Assembly: GCF_004103715.1 (NCBI RefSeq)
Contig: NZ_CP035282.1
Coordinates: 620,001-684,000, forward strand
Direction: 5' to 3'
Source of the DNA: Acidilutibacter cellobiosedens
Lineage (GTDB): Bacteria > Bacillota > Clostridia > Tissierellales > Acidilutibacteraceae
DNA: 64,000 nucleotides
Of this stretch, positions 31,392-41,565 are shown piece by piece. A program made the translations under genes and the position numbers. How positions within the stretch are numbered: the first letter of the stretch is position 1; each line of letters starts with the position of its first letter. The notes below the pieces were generated by a model. It ran no database searches and had not been told where the DNA came from. It was given only the letters and a program-made list of their open reading frames with translations.

Positions 31392-34380
31392 AGAAGTCCC
31401 TATCTGTATAATATTCTCCTGATTCTATTAGGACATTTCCATCTTTGTCCATTATATATTGAGGAGTGTCTTTGATAGCAATTGAATAAACGGATTCTTG
31501 GGACGAATCCCTATCTATGGTTATAAGGACTATACTGGGATCGGAAGATTTCAGACTTGTTGTATAATCTTTTTCGCTTAATACATATCCGTCACTAAGT
31601 CTTGTGATCTCTAAGTCTCTCCTGAATAATGCTGCAGATTCGCTGTCCAATGATTCCGTGAAGGGAAGTTCGATTTTGTTTTTGCTTGACACATTCAGAT
31701 AACCATCATTTTCTTCAACACGAGGAGGAACTTTATCCAATATATATACTCTTCCACCTTCTACTCCCGTGTCTATGAATGTCTCCATATCGTTATCGCT
31801 TTTAATGCTTAATGCGCTTGATGATATGGTGGTTTCATCTCTGGAATTCAATCTTAAAGTTACTATATCCGAACCATCACATATTACATCATCTATTTTT
31901 CCTTCCGATATAGAGAAATCGTCGGGACTTGCGGATATGATAGGTTGATTGAATCTTATTTTTATAATATCCGCTTCTTCCAATATTGCTTGTTTTCCCG
32001 GAATATTGGAGTAATAGTCCTTTGCTCTTGCTTTTCCTGAACTGCTGTATTCAAAATTTAAATTCACTACGTCCGGGTCAAGAAAATTTCCTTTAAGATC
32101 TTTTAATCTCGATATTTGAAGTCCTGTTAGATTTCCTGATGTACCTATTTTTACTTCTTTTCCGTCTATAGTATCGGGAAGAGTAACAAGAACTGTTTGA
32201 TTGTCATTTATTAATGAAAATTCGGTATCCTTCGGCATATAAATCTGTTTTCCGTTAAAGGTAATAAGATAATTTGAAGGATCATCCACTGTTGCCATAT
32301 CCATTTCCTTTGAGAATTTCAGCATTATCTGGTTTGCTACTCCCGAATAGCTTTCAACTTTCGGCCTTATAAGGTCGGATGCTTCTATTGTAGTAGTATA
32401 GGTTTTTATCACATTTTTCAATGCGGTGGTATCCTCAACGTTCTGAATGGTTAATGTATTGCTTCCTATTGGCAGCGGATTAAAAAGATTTATAACATAT
32501 TCTCTGCCGGAACCGGATATATTCTTAATGCTTATATTTTTTCCGTCCTTATCCTTTAAGATATAATAAGTTCTGTTCCCTGCGTTGACATTTTTACTGA
32601 AATAAACCTTTATGGATTTTCCATCTTCTTCAAGGAATACACTTACTACTTCCGGAGGAGTCTTATCTATTACCGGAGTTACTTTTATTTCTTCATCCTT
32701 CAACTTGTTTCCCGAGTAATCTCCCACTGAGGTGATATATAAAGTTGTTTCATAATTTGGAAGTTTATTTGAGGAAAAATCAAGGATTACTTCATTATCT
32801 ACTACTTTTACATCTGAAGGATATTTTTTTGAAGATCCGGATTTCCAATAAAAATTGGTTTTACTTACGGTAGAGGGATCTATATCCTCATCGAAAGTAA
32901 TTATTACTTCTTCCAATGTTGCTCTTTTTTCTGTGATAGCAGGAGGCTCATCATCCGTTATTATATCAAAGGGAACATCCTCGTTTACGGATTTATATCC
33001 TGCGAAATCATACAATTCAGATGTAGTCAGAACATGCTGACCTTCTTCAAGGGCGTTGGAAGTCGAATAATAGGTAAGAGTCACAACCCTGTCGTTTAAT
33101 TCTACTTTTCCTACAAAACTTTTATCATCAATTTTAAAATTTGAAGCTTTGACACTTTTTAATGGCTCAGAGAAGTATATTTTGATACCCTTATTTCCGA
33201 GCTGATTTACAGATTCTACAGAAGGTATGGAATTATCGGCTGCGGTAAAAGCAGTATCTTTTATTGACAATTCTTCTCCTTTAGCAGATTTTATTTTATA
33301 TGCTGCTACTTTATAATCTTTATTGTTGGTCATAGGATTTTCAAGAGTTAAAACAATATCCTTATTATCATTGTAAAGTTTTACATTTTTAATTTTTCCG
33401 CCATTAGTGGAAAAATTGCTTAAAAATAGGGAAGATTCCTTATCAATGGCTTTTGAAAAGGAAAGGGTTATTTCTTTCAAATTATCTGCTTTTGCTCCAG
33501 CAAACTCAAAAGGGATATCTTCGATTGTAAAATCTTCATATTTTGTATAATAACGGCCGTTTGTAAATCTATAGCTCCAGTTTCCGCTTTCCAATCCGGG
33601 GACGGTTACGGAAAATCTTCCGTCGGATTTTAATGATATATCAACACTTTTTTCCTCGGAAGTCATGGTATCGGAGGCAGGTTTTAGCTGGAGTTTTAGG
33701 GAATCGGCTCCCTTAGCTTTCCCTTCTATTGTTATTGTATCTTTGTCTATAGTCGGCGAAGCGGTTACGGTGAATATGTCGGGAAGAGTAATGTCCAAAC
33801 TTTCGGCCAAAGTCGAACTGCTTCCCTTTCTCGTAAGGTTGAGAGCATTAATTGTCATTGCAGACATTAATCCACGGCTTAAACTTTCCGTTGAAGTAGT
33901 AATCAAATTTTCCATAAGCCCAAGTCCTGCAGCTATGGTAGGCACGTTATCCCAATTTTGTGCTTCTTCCTCATATCCCAATGCTCTTAAGAGTATTGTT
34001 TGAAATTGTTGTACTGTTACAGGCTTATCAAATCCGAAAGTACCGTCGGCATTTCCTACGATAAGTTTCTTTTCAACAGACCAGGCTATATATGGTTTAT
34101 AAAAATTATTGTTTACATCCTTGAAAGTAATATCTCCTTTGTGTTTTTTTGCAGTGTTTTCCTGCTTATAAAGTCTTGATATCAATACTACTAAGTCTTG
34201 CCTTTTTAAATTATCCTCAAGCATTAAATCTCCTTTTTCATTCCCTGTAAGTACTCCTGCGGATTTGAGGATTTCTCCCGATTGCTCGTATAGATCATCT
34301 GTGGAAGAATCGCCATATACAGGAGAAAAAGATAAAACTATAAGTAAGGCTGCTAAGAATATTGATAAATATTTTTTCAT
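31390..34380 (-). CDS. Large secreted SLH protein with Ig-like repeats
   Basis: A 996-residue exported protein. Signal peptide 'KKYLSIFLAALLIVLSFSPVYG' (2-23), then SLH segments at about 30-70, 85-135 ('YIAWSVEKKLIVGNADGTFGFDKPVTV') and 145-195. The rest is a chain of Ig-like or SbsA-like beta domains of about 100 residues, recognisable by recurring 'ITLSFSKAID', 'IKIYFSEPL', 'VIITFDEDIDPSTV' and 'IMLKFSKEMDMATV' strands. This is the make-up of an S-layer or S-layer-associated protein. The ATG at 34380 follows AGGAGA. It diverges from pyrG. The absence of enzymatic motifs argues for a structural or adhesive role. Confidence 0.88.
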   Translation of the reverse strand: MKKYLSIFLAALLIVLSFSPVYGDSSTDDLYEQSGEILKSAGVLTGNEKGDLMLEDNLKRQDLVVLISRLYKQENTAKKHKGDITFKDVNNNFYKPYIAWSVEKKLIVGNADGTFGFDKPVTVQQFQTILLRALGYEEEAQNWDNVPTIAAGLGLMENLITTSTESLSRGLMSAMTINALNLTRKGSSSTLAESLDITLPDIFTVTASPTIDKDTITIEGKAKGADSLKLQLKPASDTMTSEEKSVDISLKSDGRFSVTVPGLESGNWSYRFTNGRYYTKYEDFTIEDIPFEFAGAKADNLKEITLSFSKAIDKESSLFLSNFSTNGGKIKNVKLYNDNKDIVLTLENPMTNNKDYKVAAYKIKSAKGEELSIKDTAFTAADNSIPSVESVNQLGNKGIKIYFSEPLKSVKASNFKIDDKSFVGKVELNDRVVTLTYYSTSNALEEGQHVLTTSELYDFAGYKSVNEDVPFDIITDDEPPAITEKRATLEEVIITFDEDIDPSTVSKTNFYWKSGSSKKYPSDVKVVDNEVILDFSSNKLPNYETTLYITSVGDYSGNKLKDEEIKVTPVIDKTPPEVVSVFLEEDGKSIKVYFSKNVNAGNRTYYILKDKDGKNISIKNISGSGREYVINLFNPLPIGSNTLTIQNVEDTTALKNVIKTYTTTIEASDLIRPKVESYSGVANQIMLKFSKEMDMATVDDPSNYLITFNGKQIYMPKDTEFSLINDNQTVLVTLPDTIDGKEVKIGTSGNLTGLQISRLKDLKGNFLDPDVVNLNFEYSSSGKARAKDYYSNIPGKQAILEEADIIKIRFNQPIISASPDDFSISEGKIDDVICDGSDIVTLRLNSRDETTISSSALSIKSDNDMETFIDTGVEGGRVYILDKVPPRVEENDGYLNVSSKNKIELPFTESLDSESAALFRRDLEITRLSDGYVLSEKDYTTSLKSSDPSIVLITIDRDSSQESVYSIAIKDTPQYIMDKDGNVLIESGEYYTDRDF

Positions 34381-34466
34381 TAACAGACATCTCCTTTCTC
34401 TTTGATTTCAATTTAATTATACTATAAAATAGGCCTTTGAAATATTACAATTGAGTGACAGATTAA

Positions 34467-34510
34467 TTGACATATTATTTTTAATGATATAAAATACTAT
34501 AGTTATAGTA
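34467..34510 (+). promoter_or_regulatory. pyrG promoter and start-site palindrome
   Basis: TTGACA at 34467-34472 and TAAAAT at 34490-34495 (17-bp spacer). A perfect dyad TACTATA-GT-TATAGTA at 34495-34510 overlaps the probable transcription start and could be an operator. Pyrimidine control of pyrG is expected, but the dyad's role is inference. Confidence 0.5.
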
Positions 34511-34537
34511 TAAAATTACGAGGAGGTAAATGATGAG

Positions 34538-36151
34538 ATGCCGACGAAATATATATTTGTTACAGGAGGAGTTGTTTCTTCCTTGGGCAAGGGGATTACG
34601 GCAGCAAGTCTGGGACGATTGCTTAAAAGCAGGGGCCTAAAGGTAACTATTCAGAAGTTTGATCCTTATATAAACGTAGATCCGGGAACAATGAGTCCTT
34701 ATCAGCATGGAGAGGTTTTTGTAACGGACGACGGTACGGAAACTGATTTGGACTTGGGACATTATGAGAGATTTATAGATATAAGCTTAAATAAAAACAG
34801 CAATGTGACTACAGGTAAGATATATTGGTCTGTGATAAATAAGGAAAGAAAAGGAGAATATTTAGGAAGAACTGTCCAGGTTATACCTCATATTACTAAT
34901 GAAATAAAGGAGAAAATCAGAGCTGCAGCTAAAAATGAAGAAGTGGATGTAGTAATCACCGAAATAGGTGGTACTGTAGGAGATATTGAAAGTTTACCTT
35001 TCTTGGAAGCTATAAGACAATTTAAGGGTGAAATTGGAGGAGAGAACGTTATGTATCTCCATGTTACCTTGGTTCCCTATCTTTCAAAAGCAGGGGAATT
35101 AAAAACTAAGCCCACCCAGCACAGCGTAAAGGAATTAAGAGGTATCGGCATCCAGCCTGATGTTCTTATTTTAAGAACGGAAAAACCCATTTCTAAAGAA
35201 ATGAAAGAGAAAATAGCTCTTTTTTGTAATTTGAAACCAAGAGAAGTTATTCAGAATATTGATACCGATATTATATATGAACTTCCTTTGATGCTCGAAA
35301 AAGAGGGCCTTTCTCAACTGGTTATAGAACGTTTGGGACTCAAATGCGGCAAACTTGATATGGAAGATTGGAAGGATATTGTTAAAAGAGCAAAAAATCT
35401 AAAGGGAAAAGTAAGGATAGCTCTCGTAGGTAAGTATGTGGAGCTTAAGGATGCATATTTATCTGTCGCGGAAGCATTAAGACACGGAGGTATAGCTAAC
35501 GGAGTTGAAGTAGAGATAAATTGGGTTCATTCCGAACATGTAAATGAGGACAATTGTGAGGAATTGCTTAAAGATTCCGACGGAATACTTGTACCGGGAG
35601 GATTCGGAGATAGAGGAATTGATGGAAAAATTTATGCGGCAAAATATGCGAGAGAACATAATGTACCTTATTTGGGAATATGCTTAGGAATGCAGATGGC
35701 TGTAGTTGAATTTGCACGAGATGTGTTGAAACTCAAAGGCGCTCACAGCTCCGAATTAGACCCGAATACTCCTTATCCTGTTATAGATCTGATGCCGGAA
35801 CAGAGAAATATAGATTCCCTGGGAGGAACCATGAGATTGGGAGCATATCCATGTAAATTAGTTAAATCCACAAAGGCAATGGACGCTTATGGAGATGAAT
35901 TGATATATGAAAGGCACAGACACAGATATGAATTCAACAATGAATTCAGAGATAAAATGGTAGAAAATGGGCTTGTTATAAGCGGAACTTCTCCTGATGG
36001 GAGATTGGTGGAGATAGTAGAGCTCAAAGATCACCCTTGGTTTGTAGCCGTTCAATTTCATCCTGAATTTAAGTCAAGGCCTAATAAATGCCATCCTTTG
36101 TTTAGAGATTTTATTAAAGCTTCTAAGGAAAATTCTCATAGAGATAATTAA
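34538..36151 (+). CDS. pyrG: CTP synthase
   Basis: A 537-residue enzyme making CTP from UTP, ATP and glutamine. The synthetase half begins '[30 protein letters not shown]' (nucleotide loop) and contains '[24 protein letters not shown]'. The glutaminase half has the nucleophile Cys382 in 'LGICLGMQ' and the His/Glu pair in '[10 protein letters not shown]' near the C-terminus. Full family length. GAGGAGG lies upstream of the ATG. A single gene between two SLH genes. Confidence 0.97.
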   Translation: MPTKYIFVTGGVVSSLGKGITAASLGRLLKSRGLKVTIQKFDPYINVDPGTMSPYQHGEVFVTDDGTETDLDLGHYERFIDISLNKNSNVTTGKIYWSVINKERKGEYLGRTVQVIPHITNEIKEKIRAAAKNEEVDVVITEIGGTVGDIESLPFLEAIRQFKGEIGGENVMYLHVTLVPYLSKAGELKTKPTQHSVKELRGIGIQPDVLILRTEKPISKEMKEKIALFCNLKPREVIQNIDTDIIYELPLMLEKEGLSQLVIERLGLKCGKLDMEDWKDIVKRAKNLKGKVRIALVGKYVELKDAYLSVAEALRHGGIANGVEVEINWVHSEHVNEDNCEELLKDSDGILVPGGFGDRGIDGKIYAAKYAREHNVPYLGICLGMQMAVVEFARDVLKLKGAHSSELDPNTPYPVIDLMPEQRNIDSLGGTMRLGAYPCKLVKSTKAMDAYGDELIYERHRHRYEFNNEFRDKMVENGLVISGTSPDGRLVEIVELKDHPWFVAVQFHPEFKSRPNKCHPLFRDFIKASKENSHRDN

Positions 36152-36252
36152 GAAAATATTCTTTTGTTGAAGGAAATATATCTTCCATGAAGAAATATAT
36201 GATATAGGAGAGTTTGTAAGGTATATTTTATGAAAGGGAGGGTGTTATTTTA

Positions 36253-38097
36253 ATGAAGAAGAATATTATTGCGCTAATATTAGTTTTGAGCATATCTTTA
36301 ATTTCCGTTTCCAATACCGCCTTCGGGGATATGATGTTTACCGATGTAAATGAGGGATATTGGGCAAGGGAATATATTGACACAATGGTTAACGTAGGAA
36401 TTATGAGTGGGTATGACGACGGTACTTTTAGGCCTAACGATAAAGTAAATAAAGTACAAGCTGTAGTGATGATTTCAAAACTTCTTTATGTCGGCCAAAG
36501 TGAAATCACGTCGGCACGAGAGAAATACGAAGAATTTCTAAAGAATTATAACCTTACTGAAGATGAAAAGAACAATATGTCGGTAATTATGGATAAAGGA
36601 ATTGTAAGCAAAGATATTGTAGAAAAGGAGTTTTTCAGTAACGGGGCTCCAAAAACCGCATCAAAATTGGAAGTATGCCTGTATCTTGTAAGAGCTATGG
36701 GAATTGAAGGCCAGACAAGCGGAAGAATTTTTAAATTATCTTATAAGGATGCGGAAACCATACCTGTTAATGCCAGACCTTATATCGACCTTCTTATAGA
36801 AAAGGGAATAATCGATAAGGAAGGGGATGCAGGGGGGAAATTTAATCCCAATCAGGAGATAACAAGAGGAGTTTTGGCTAAGATGCTATATCTTGCCTAT
36901 AATGAAATGAATAACGGCAATATAAATGTGACTCCGGGGAATAATTCCGAAATTCAGAACGACGATAGCGGAATCAGCGGAACCGTAGTTGAAAATACAG
37001 GAGAATTTCTTATAATTGATACGGGGAATAAGAAGGATTCTTACGAATTTACTTCTAATACCTTAATTATGCTTGATGGCAAAACCGGGACTAAAGATGA
37101 TATTAAAAGAGGAATGGTAGTAAAAATTACCGCATCTGCCGGAAATAAATTGGATTCCGTAAAGAACGAAAGTACTGATGAATCATTGTCGGGAACTATA
37201 AAGTCCATTGATTTAGGCGCTTCTCCCAGTATGGTTGTTGAATATAAAGATGATTCCGGAAACACTAAGTCTCAGACTTTTTACTTATCTAATGATACAA
37301 AGGTATCCTTAGACGGAAAAGAAGGATTTTTGTATTCATTGGAAGAGGGAGATTTAGTTGATATTCATGTATTGAATAATTTGGTTGTAGGTATTTCGGC
37401 TGAAACCAAATCAGGAACCGTAAAGGGAATACTTAAAGATGAAAAATTTGAAGATGGTTTTCAAATAACGGTGGAAAGAGACGACGAGTCACTGCTTGAA
37501 TATACTGTGGAAGATAATGCCACAATAAAAAGAAACTCTGTCAGTGCAAATATCAGTGAATTAAGAAGAGGAGACGAGCTTAATATTTCTCTGACTTATG
37601 GAAAAGTTACAGGAATAGATGCTAAATCCGTAAAAGGAGAAAATGAAGGAACAATAAATGAAATATTGATAAAAGAAGAACCTCAAATTACTATAGTTAA
37701 TTCAGAGGGAGAAAAAATTACTTATTATGTTTCCAAGGACGTTTCCGTCAATATTGAGGATAAATTAAGTGAAATATATGATTTAAGATTAGGCTATCAT
37801 GCCAAATTGGTTTTGGAAAGCGATGAAATTATATCGGTGGACGTAGACGAGAAAACTTTGAATAATGAATATATGGGAGAAGTTGAATATATAAATGCCG
37901 ACGCAGGATTTTTAAGAATTAAAATAAACGGCAGCCAAGAATCTCTAAATGTTAATTTATCTTCTAATATTTCAATTAAGGATATGGACGGAAAGTCTGT
38001 GAGTATAAACGACATAACCGGAGGAGATAAGGTTCTTGTGAAAGGTTATATGGACAAGGGATATTTTGTAGCGGACAAAATAGTATTGGCAAAATAA
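36253..38097 (+). CDS. Secreted SLH protein with beta-repeat C-terminal region
   Basis: A 614-residue exported protein. Signal peptide 'KKNIIALILVLSISLISVSNTAFG' (2-25), three SLH segments ('FTDVNEGYWAREYIDTMVNVGIMSGYDDGTFRPNDKVNK' pattern at about 29-75, about 110-160 and 175-225), then at least five repeats of about 65-70 residues built on 'GTVKGILKD', 'NATIKRNSVSA' and 'LRRGDELNISLTYGKV'-like strands, similar to small beta-barrel (DUF5666-like) repeats. No enzymatic motif. GAAAGGGAGGG precedes the ATG. Monocistronic; probably a surface structural protein. Confidence 0.85.
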   Translation: MKKNIIALILVLSISLISVSNTAFGDMMFTDVNEGYWAREYIDTMVNVGIMSGYDDGTFRPNDKVNKVQAVVMISKLLYVGQSEITSAREKYEEFLKNYNLTEDEKNNMSVIMDKGIVSKDIVEKEFFSNGAPKTASKLEVCLYLVRAMGIEGQTSGRIFKLSYKDAETIPVNARPYIDLLIEKGIIDKEGDAGGKFNPNQEITRGVLAKMLYLAYNEMNNGNINVTPGNNSEIQNDDSGISGTVVENTGEFLIIDTGNKKDSYEFTSNTLIMLDGKTGTKDDIKRGMVVKITASAGNKLDSVKNESTDESLSGTIKSIDLGASPSMVVEYKDDSGNTKSQTFYLSNDTKVSLDGKEGFLYSLEEGDLVDIHVLNNLVVGISAETKSGTVKGILKDEKFEDGFQITVERDDESLLEYTVEDNATIKRNSVSANISELRRGDELNISLTYGKVTGIDAKSVKGENEGTINEILIKEEPQITIVNSEGEKITYYVSKDVSVNIEDKLSEIYDLRLGYHAKLVLESDEIISVDVDEKTLNNEYMGEVEYINADAGFLRIKINGSQESLNVNLSSNISIKDMDGKSVSINDITGGDKVLVKGYMDKGYFVADKIVLAK

Positions 38098-38114
38098 AGG
38101 TTTAAAGGGAGTTA

Positions 38115-38164
38115 AAAAAATACCTCAAAAATGCTTTTATTTCAACATTTTTGAGGTGCTTTTT
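38115..38164. terminator. Bidirectional terminator between the SLH gene and the ABC operon
   Basis: TACCTCAAAAATG pairs with CATTTTTGAGGTG and is followed by CTTTTT on the + strand, with an A-run on the other side. It touches the last codon of the convergent permease gene. Confidence 0.82.
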
Positions 38165-39530
38165 ATTCCGTTCTTATTGCTTCCAAAGCGCTTAAATTCA
38201 TTGCTTTTTTGGCTGGGTAATATCCGGACATCAATCCTACCAAAGCCGAAAATCCCATAGCTGCAAATATCAGCCATATGGGGATGATGCTTATACGGGT
38301 GTCGGCGCTTGCCCCCATATTGTTTTGAAGAAAATTTATCCCTACTTTATTGATTATAATTGACAGCACTTCACTTAATACTATTCCTACAGCTCCCCCC
38401 AAGAGGCCTATCATTCCTGCCTCAAAGAGGAATAATTTTTTGATATCCCTTAAAGATGCGCCTATTACTTTCATGACCCCGATTTCTTTTGTCCTTTCAT
38501 ATATGGACATGATCATTGTATTGGCGATTCCTATTGCCGCTACAAGAAGTGATACGGCGCCTATCCCTCCAAGGACTGCCTGAATGATAACGGAAGTCTT
38601 GTTTAAACTCTCAAGAGCGTCTGATAAACTCCATGCCTCATATCCCATATCCTTAATTTTTTGTTGTACTTCCTGAACTTTGCTTATATCTTCAACCTTT
38701 ACAAGGATCGTCTGATATTCGTTCCCGTTTGTTTGTGTTTTATTTCCTTCAGCTTTATTTTTTTCTTTTATTAATTTTTTAACTTGTTCGATAGGCATAT
38801 ATACGTTATAGTCGGTATCATAAGAACCTTCCTGAAGAATTCCCACGGTTTTTACTTTATAAGTTTTGTAATTTACTTTCTTTTCTCCATCCTGGTTTTC
38901 CAAAGATGATTCATTCGGATTTCTTTTCCTGCCGTAGTTCATATCAAATGTCATTATAATCTTATCGTTCATCAGATCTATTTCCGGTTCCTTGTCAGGG
39001 CCTCTTCGCCTTCGTGAGTTTTCATCATAAAAGGTATGTTTCATTCCTCCCCCGAATATTAATACATCTTGGTCTCCGGTTTGAAACAATCTTCCTTCTC
39101 CGATTTTAAAGTCAAATTCTTTCATCGAACTGGGTTCTATGCCCTTTAACGACATATAAGTACTATACTTTCCGTCTACTAATTTTATTTGATCTTCTAC
39201 AATGGGTGTGACTGCCGTTACATCAGGAATATTCTTAAATTCGGCCAAACTTTCTTCATTCAGTTTTTTCTCTGTACTTGAACTTGATGAGCTGACTGAA
39301 ACCCCGCCGTCATAATACATCTCATTGTAGCCTTGGCTTACCGTAATAATGTTTACACTTCCCATTTGTTTTATCTGATTATTAAAGGCTTCTCTCATTC
39401 CGAATCCTAAGCTCAGCATAACTATTATGGAGCTGGTTCCTATGATTACTCCTAAAACCGTCAGAAAAGTTCTTAATTTTCTCCTCCATAAATTTCTTAT
39501 TCCCATGGAAACCAAATCTAAACTATTCAT
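38163..39530 (-). CDS. MacB/FtsX-type ABC transporter permease
   Basis: A 455-residue membrane protein with the MacB layout: one span near the N-terminus ('LRTFLTVLGVIIGTSSIIVMLSLGFGMREAF', residues 18-50), a large extracellular periplasmic-core-like domain (about 55-310) and three C-terminal spans of the FtsX domain ('AAIGIANTMIMSIYERTKEIGVMKVIGAS'). These permeases transduce ATPase movement to act on extracytoplasmic substrates rather than forming a channel. The gene overlaps the CARDB-like gene by 8 bases and is the last of a three-gene operon with its ATPase. Confidence 0.9.
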   Translation of the reverse strand: MNSLDLVSMGIRNLWRRKLRTFLTVLGVIIGTSSIIVMLSLGFGMREAFNNQIKQMGSVNIITVSQGYNEMYYDGGVSVSSSSSSTEKKLNEESLAEFKNIPDVTAVTPIVEDQIKLVDGKYSTYMSLKGIEPSSMKEFDFKIGEGRLFQTGDQDVLIFGGGMKHTFYDENSRRRRGPDKEPEIDLMNDKIIMTFDMNYGRKRNPNESSLENQDGEKKVNYKTYKVKTVGILQEGSYDTDYNVYMPIEQVKKLIKEKNKAEGNKTQTNGNEYQTILVKVEDISKVQEVQQKIKDMGYEAWSLSDALESLNKTSVIIQAVLGGIGAVSLLVAAIGIANTMIMSIYERTKEIGVMKVIGASLRDIKKLFLFEAGMIGLLGGAVGIVLSEVLSIIINKVGINFLQNNMGASADTRISIIPIWLIFAAMGFSALVGLMSGYYPAKKAMNLSALEAIRTE

Positions 39531-41562
39531 CTATTGACATAGCCTTCTCTTTCTTTTTCTTTCTCCAGATTTTAATTGCGATTATTGCTAATATTATAGG
39601 TATGACTATTGCCCAGAATTTTACTGTTTTAAATATATTCTTGCTTTGTTTTTCCTGAGGAGGTAATTCATCGGGATTCGGAGCCGGAGGAGCTTCCTGA
39701 ACATTTAAAGCAAATTCTTTTCTGACTTCTACTGTTTCTCCTCTGCTGTCTTCATAGGAAAATACAAGAGCTCCTTTTACTTCGCCGGTAGCTTGAGGAA
39801 TAATAGTTCCTTCGTAAGAATCGCTTCCTCCCGATTCGAAATTTCCCAAGTAGTAATTGCCGTTTTCTGTCTGGAAATCTCCCTCGAGCTTAACCATTGT
39901 ATTGTAAAGTGTGACTTTTCCGGTATTGTAAAAGTCAATTGATATAGGAATCGGAGTTCCGACAAAGGCTTCGGTCGAAATGGTCAATTCTCCTGTTTGC
40001 AATTTGGATTTTTGAACGACGGGGACTCCTACAAGTTCTGTAGCAGTAAGCTCTTGTCCATCGTTATCTTCATATTCGAAAGTTGCCGTAACGGTATAAG
40101 TTTTTGCTTCGGCAGTAGGGACCGTATACATTGTAATCTGCTTTTCAACTCTTCCCTTAGGGGCTATGGAGTCTATGTAGAAGGTATTACTGCTTCCTAC
40201 GGGGCTGAATACATTGCTCCCGTTTTCCTTTGTCTGATCGTTTACAGATAGAGAAATTTTTATATTTCTTACGGCTTTATCTTTATTGGTATTAAAAAAG
40301 GATAAGTTCATTACAAAATTTTCTCCTGCGTTTACTAATGCAGGTGAAAAACTGTATTTATCTATTATAAGTTTTGGCTTTTCTTTCCCGCTGTCTTCTT
40401 TATCTACGTATACTCCTACATATTGTGTTAACATATATTTTTCATCGTCTTTTCCGGAATTTAATTCATCTTCATATTCAACGGTAATATTTATAGGATA
40501 GTTTTTTGCTGTAGCTTCTTTCGTTGGGGAAAGGACAAAGTCTACATGTTCTGTTCCTTCCGGGGCAATTCCGATGATTTTTTTGATACTTGCGGTTTTA
40601 GGAACTATTGCAGGATCGGAACTTTCGACTTTTACAACAATATTAGATGCATCTAATTTCCCGTGATTTACAAGATCAAATCCTATAGTAAAATTCTTTT
40701 CCGGAGTAATTCCCTCATCAGGATAAACAATATTTTCCATTGAAAGATTGGAATTTGATCCGCCTTTTCCTCCAATGTTAATAAATACCTTTTGGGTATC
40801 TTCATAGGCTTGGTTTTGCCTGTCCTTATAGCTGAATTTTAAGTCCAATCCGTGGCTTCCCCTTGAAGCTTTGCTGGAGGCTTTAAGATTGAATTTAACG
40901 TATCCGTGAAATCCTCCGGCGATTTTTTGAATGTATTGAGTGTTGGAGCCTTCTCCCATAACAAACCCTTCGTCACTTAATCCTTCCAAAGAAAATTTGA
41001 TATCTTTTGCTTCTTCCGTTCCGTTGTTTGCTATGTCGAATCCAACTTCCACCGTTTCTCCGGGAGCAATACTCTCTGATCCTATATCTACTTTGCTTAT
41101 TATAAGCCTTGGCGGCGAAATTCTGTTTATAACCCTTACATATACTACTGTATTGTAAGTTCCGGGATCTCCGTAAGAATTAGTAAATTGAAAATTCAAT
41201 TTAATCGGATAATTTTTTTCCGCAGCGAGAGAATCGATTTTCAGTTTTAAGGTTACATCTACAGTACGATCTCCTTCGATTTTATCTAAGCTCTGAGAAA
41301 ATGTCAGGTCATTTATTGTAAAAGGACTGGCTGAATCAATTTCAGGAGTGATTACTACGTCCTTTGCGGTATAACCTGTATTTTTTATGGTTATGGGAAT
41401 ATCAATATTACTTCCGGCATCCCCTGTAGGTATTTTGTCACTGATTATTGAGAGCTTGGGCATCAATTTGGAAGTATCTTCATCTATTTCTGCCGATACA
41501 GGTGCGTAAAATTGGGTTATTATCAGCAGTACTGCTAAGAATACATGAAAAAATCTTTTCAT
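39523..41562 (-). CDS. Membrane-anchored CARDB-like surface protein of the ABC operon
   Basis: A 679-residue protein with a signal peptide ('KRFFHVFLAVLLIITQFYAPVSA'), five or more Ig-like domains of the CARDB/COG1361 type ('GETVEVGFDIANNGTEEAKDI', 'NFTIGFDLVNHGKLDASNI', 'PIPISIDFYNTGKVTLYNT'), a Pro-rich spacer and one C-terminal span 'FWAIVIPIILAIIAIKIW' followed by a Lys-rich cytoplasmic tail. Encoded between the ATPase and permease, in the place where MacA-type adaptors are found in other bacteria. It may act as the extracellular adaptor or substrate receptor; this is inference. Confidence 0.82.
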   Translation of the reverse strand: MKRFFHVFLAVLLIITQFYAPVSAEIDEDTSKLMPKLSIISDKIPTGDAGSNIDIPITIKNTGYTAKDVVITPEIDSASPFTINDLTFSQSLDKIEGDRTVDVTLKLKIDSLAAEKNYPIKLNFQFTNSYGDPGTYNTVVYVRVINRISPPRLIISKVDIGSESIAPGETVEVGFDIANNGTEEAKDIKFSLEGLSDEGFVMGEGSNTQYIQKIAGGFHGYVKFNLKASSKASRGSHGLDLKFSYKDRQNQAYEDTQKVFINIGGKGGSNSNLSMENIVYPDEGITPEKNFTIGFDLVNHGKLDASNIVVKVESSDPAIVPKTASIKKIIGIAPEGTEHVDFVLSPTKEATAKNYPINITVEYEDELNSGKDDEKYMLTQYVGVYVDKEDSGKEKPKLIIDKYSFSPALVNAGENFVMNLSFFNTNKDKAVRNIKISLSVNDQTKENGSNVFSPVGSSNTFYIDSIAPKGRVEKQITMYTVPTAEAKTYTVTATFEYEDNDGQELTATELVGVPVVQKSKLQTGELTISTEAFVGTPIPISIDFYNTGKVTLYNTMVKLEGDFQTENGNYYLGNFESGGSDSYEGTIIPQATGEVKGALVFSYEDSRGETVEVRKEFALNVQEAPPAPNPDELPPQEKQSKNIFKTVKFWAIVIPIILAIIAIKIWRKKKKEKAMSIDE

Positions 41563-41565
41563 TTA

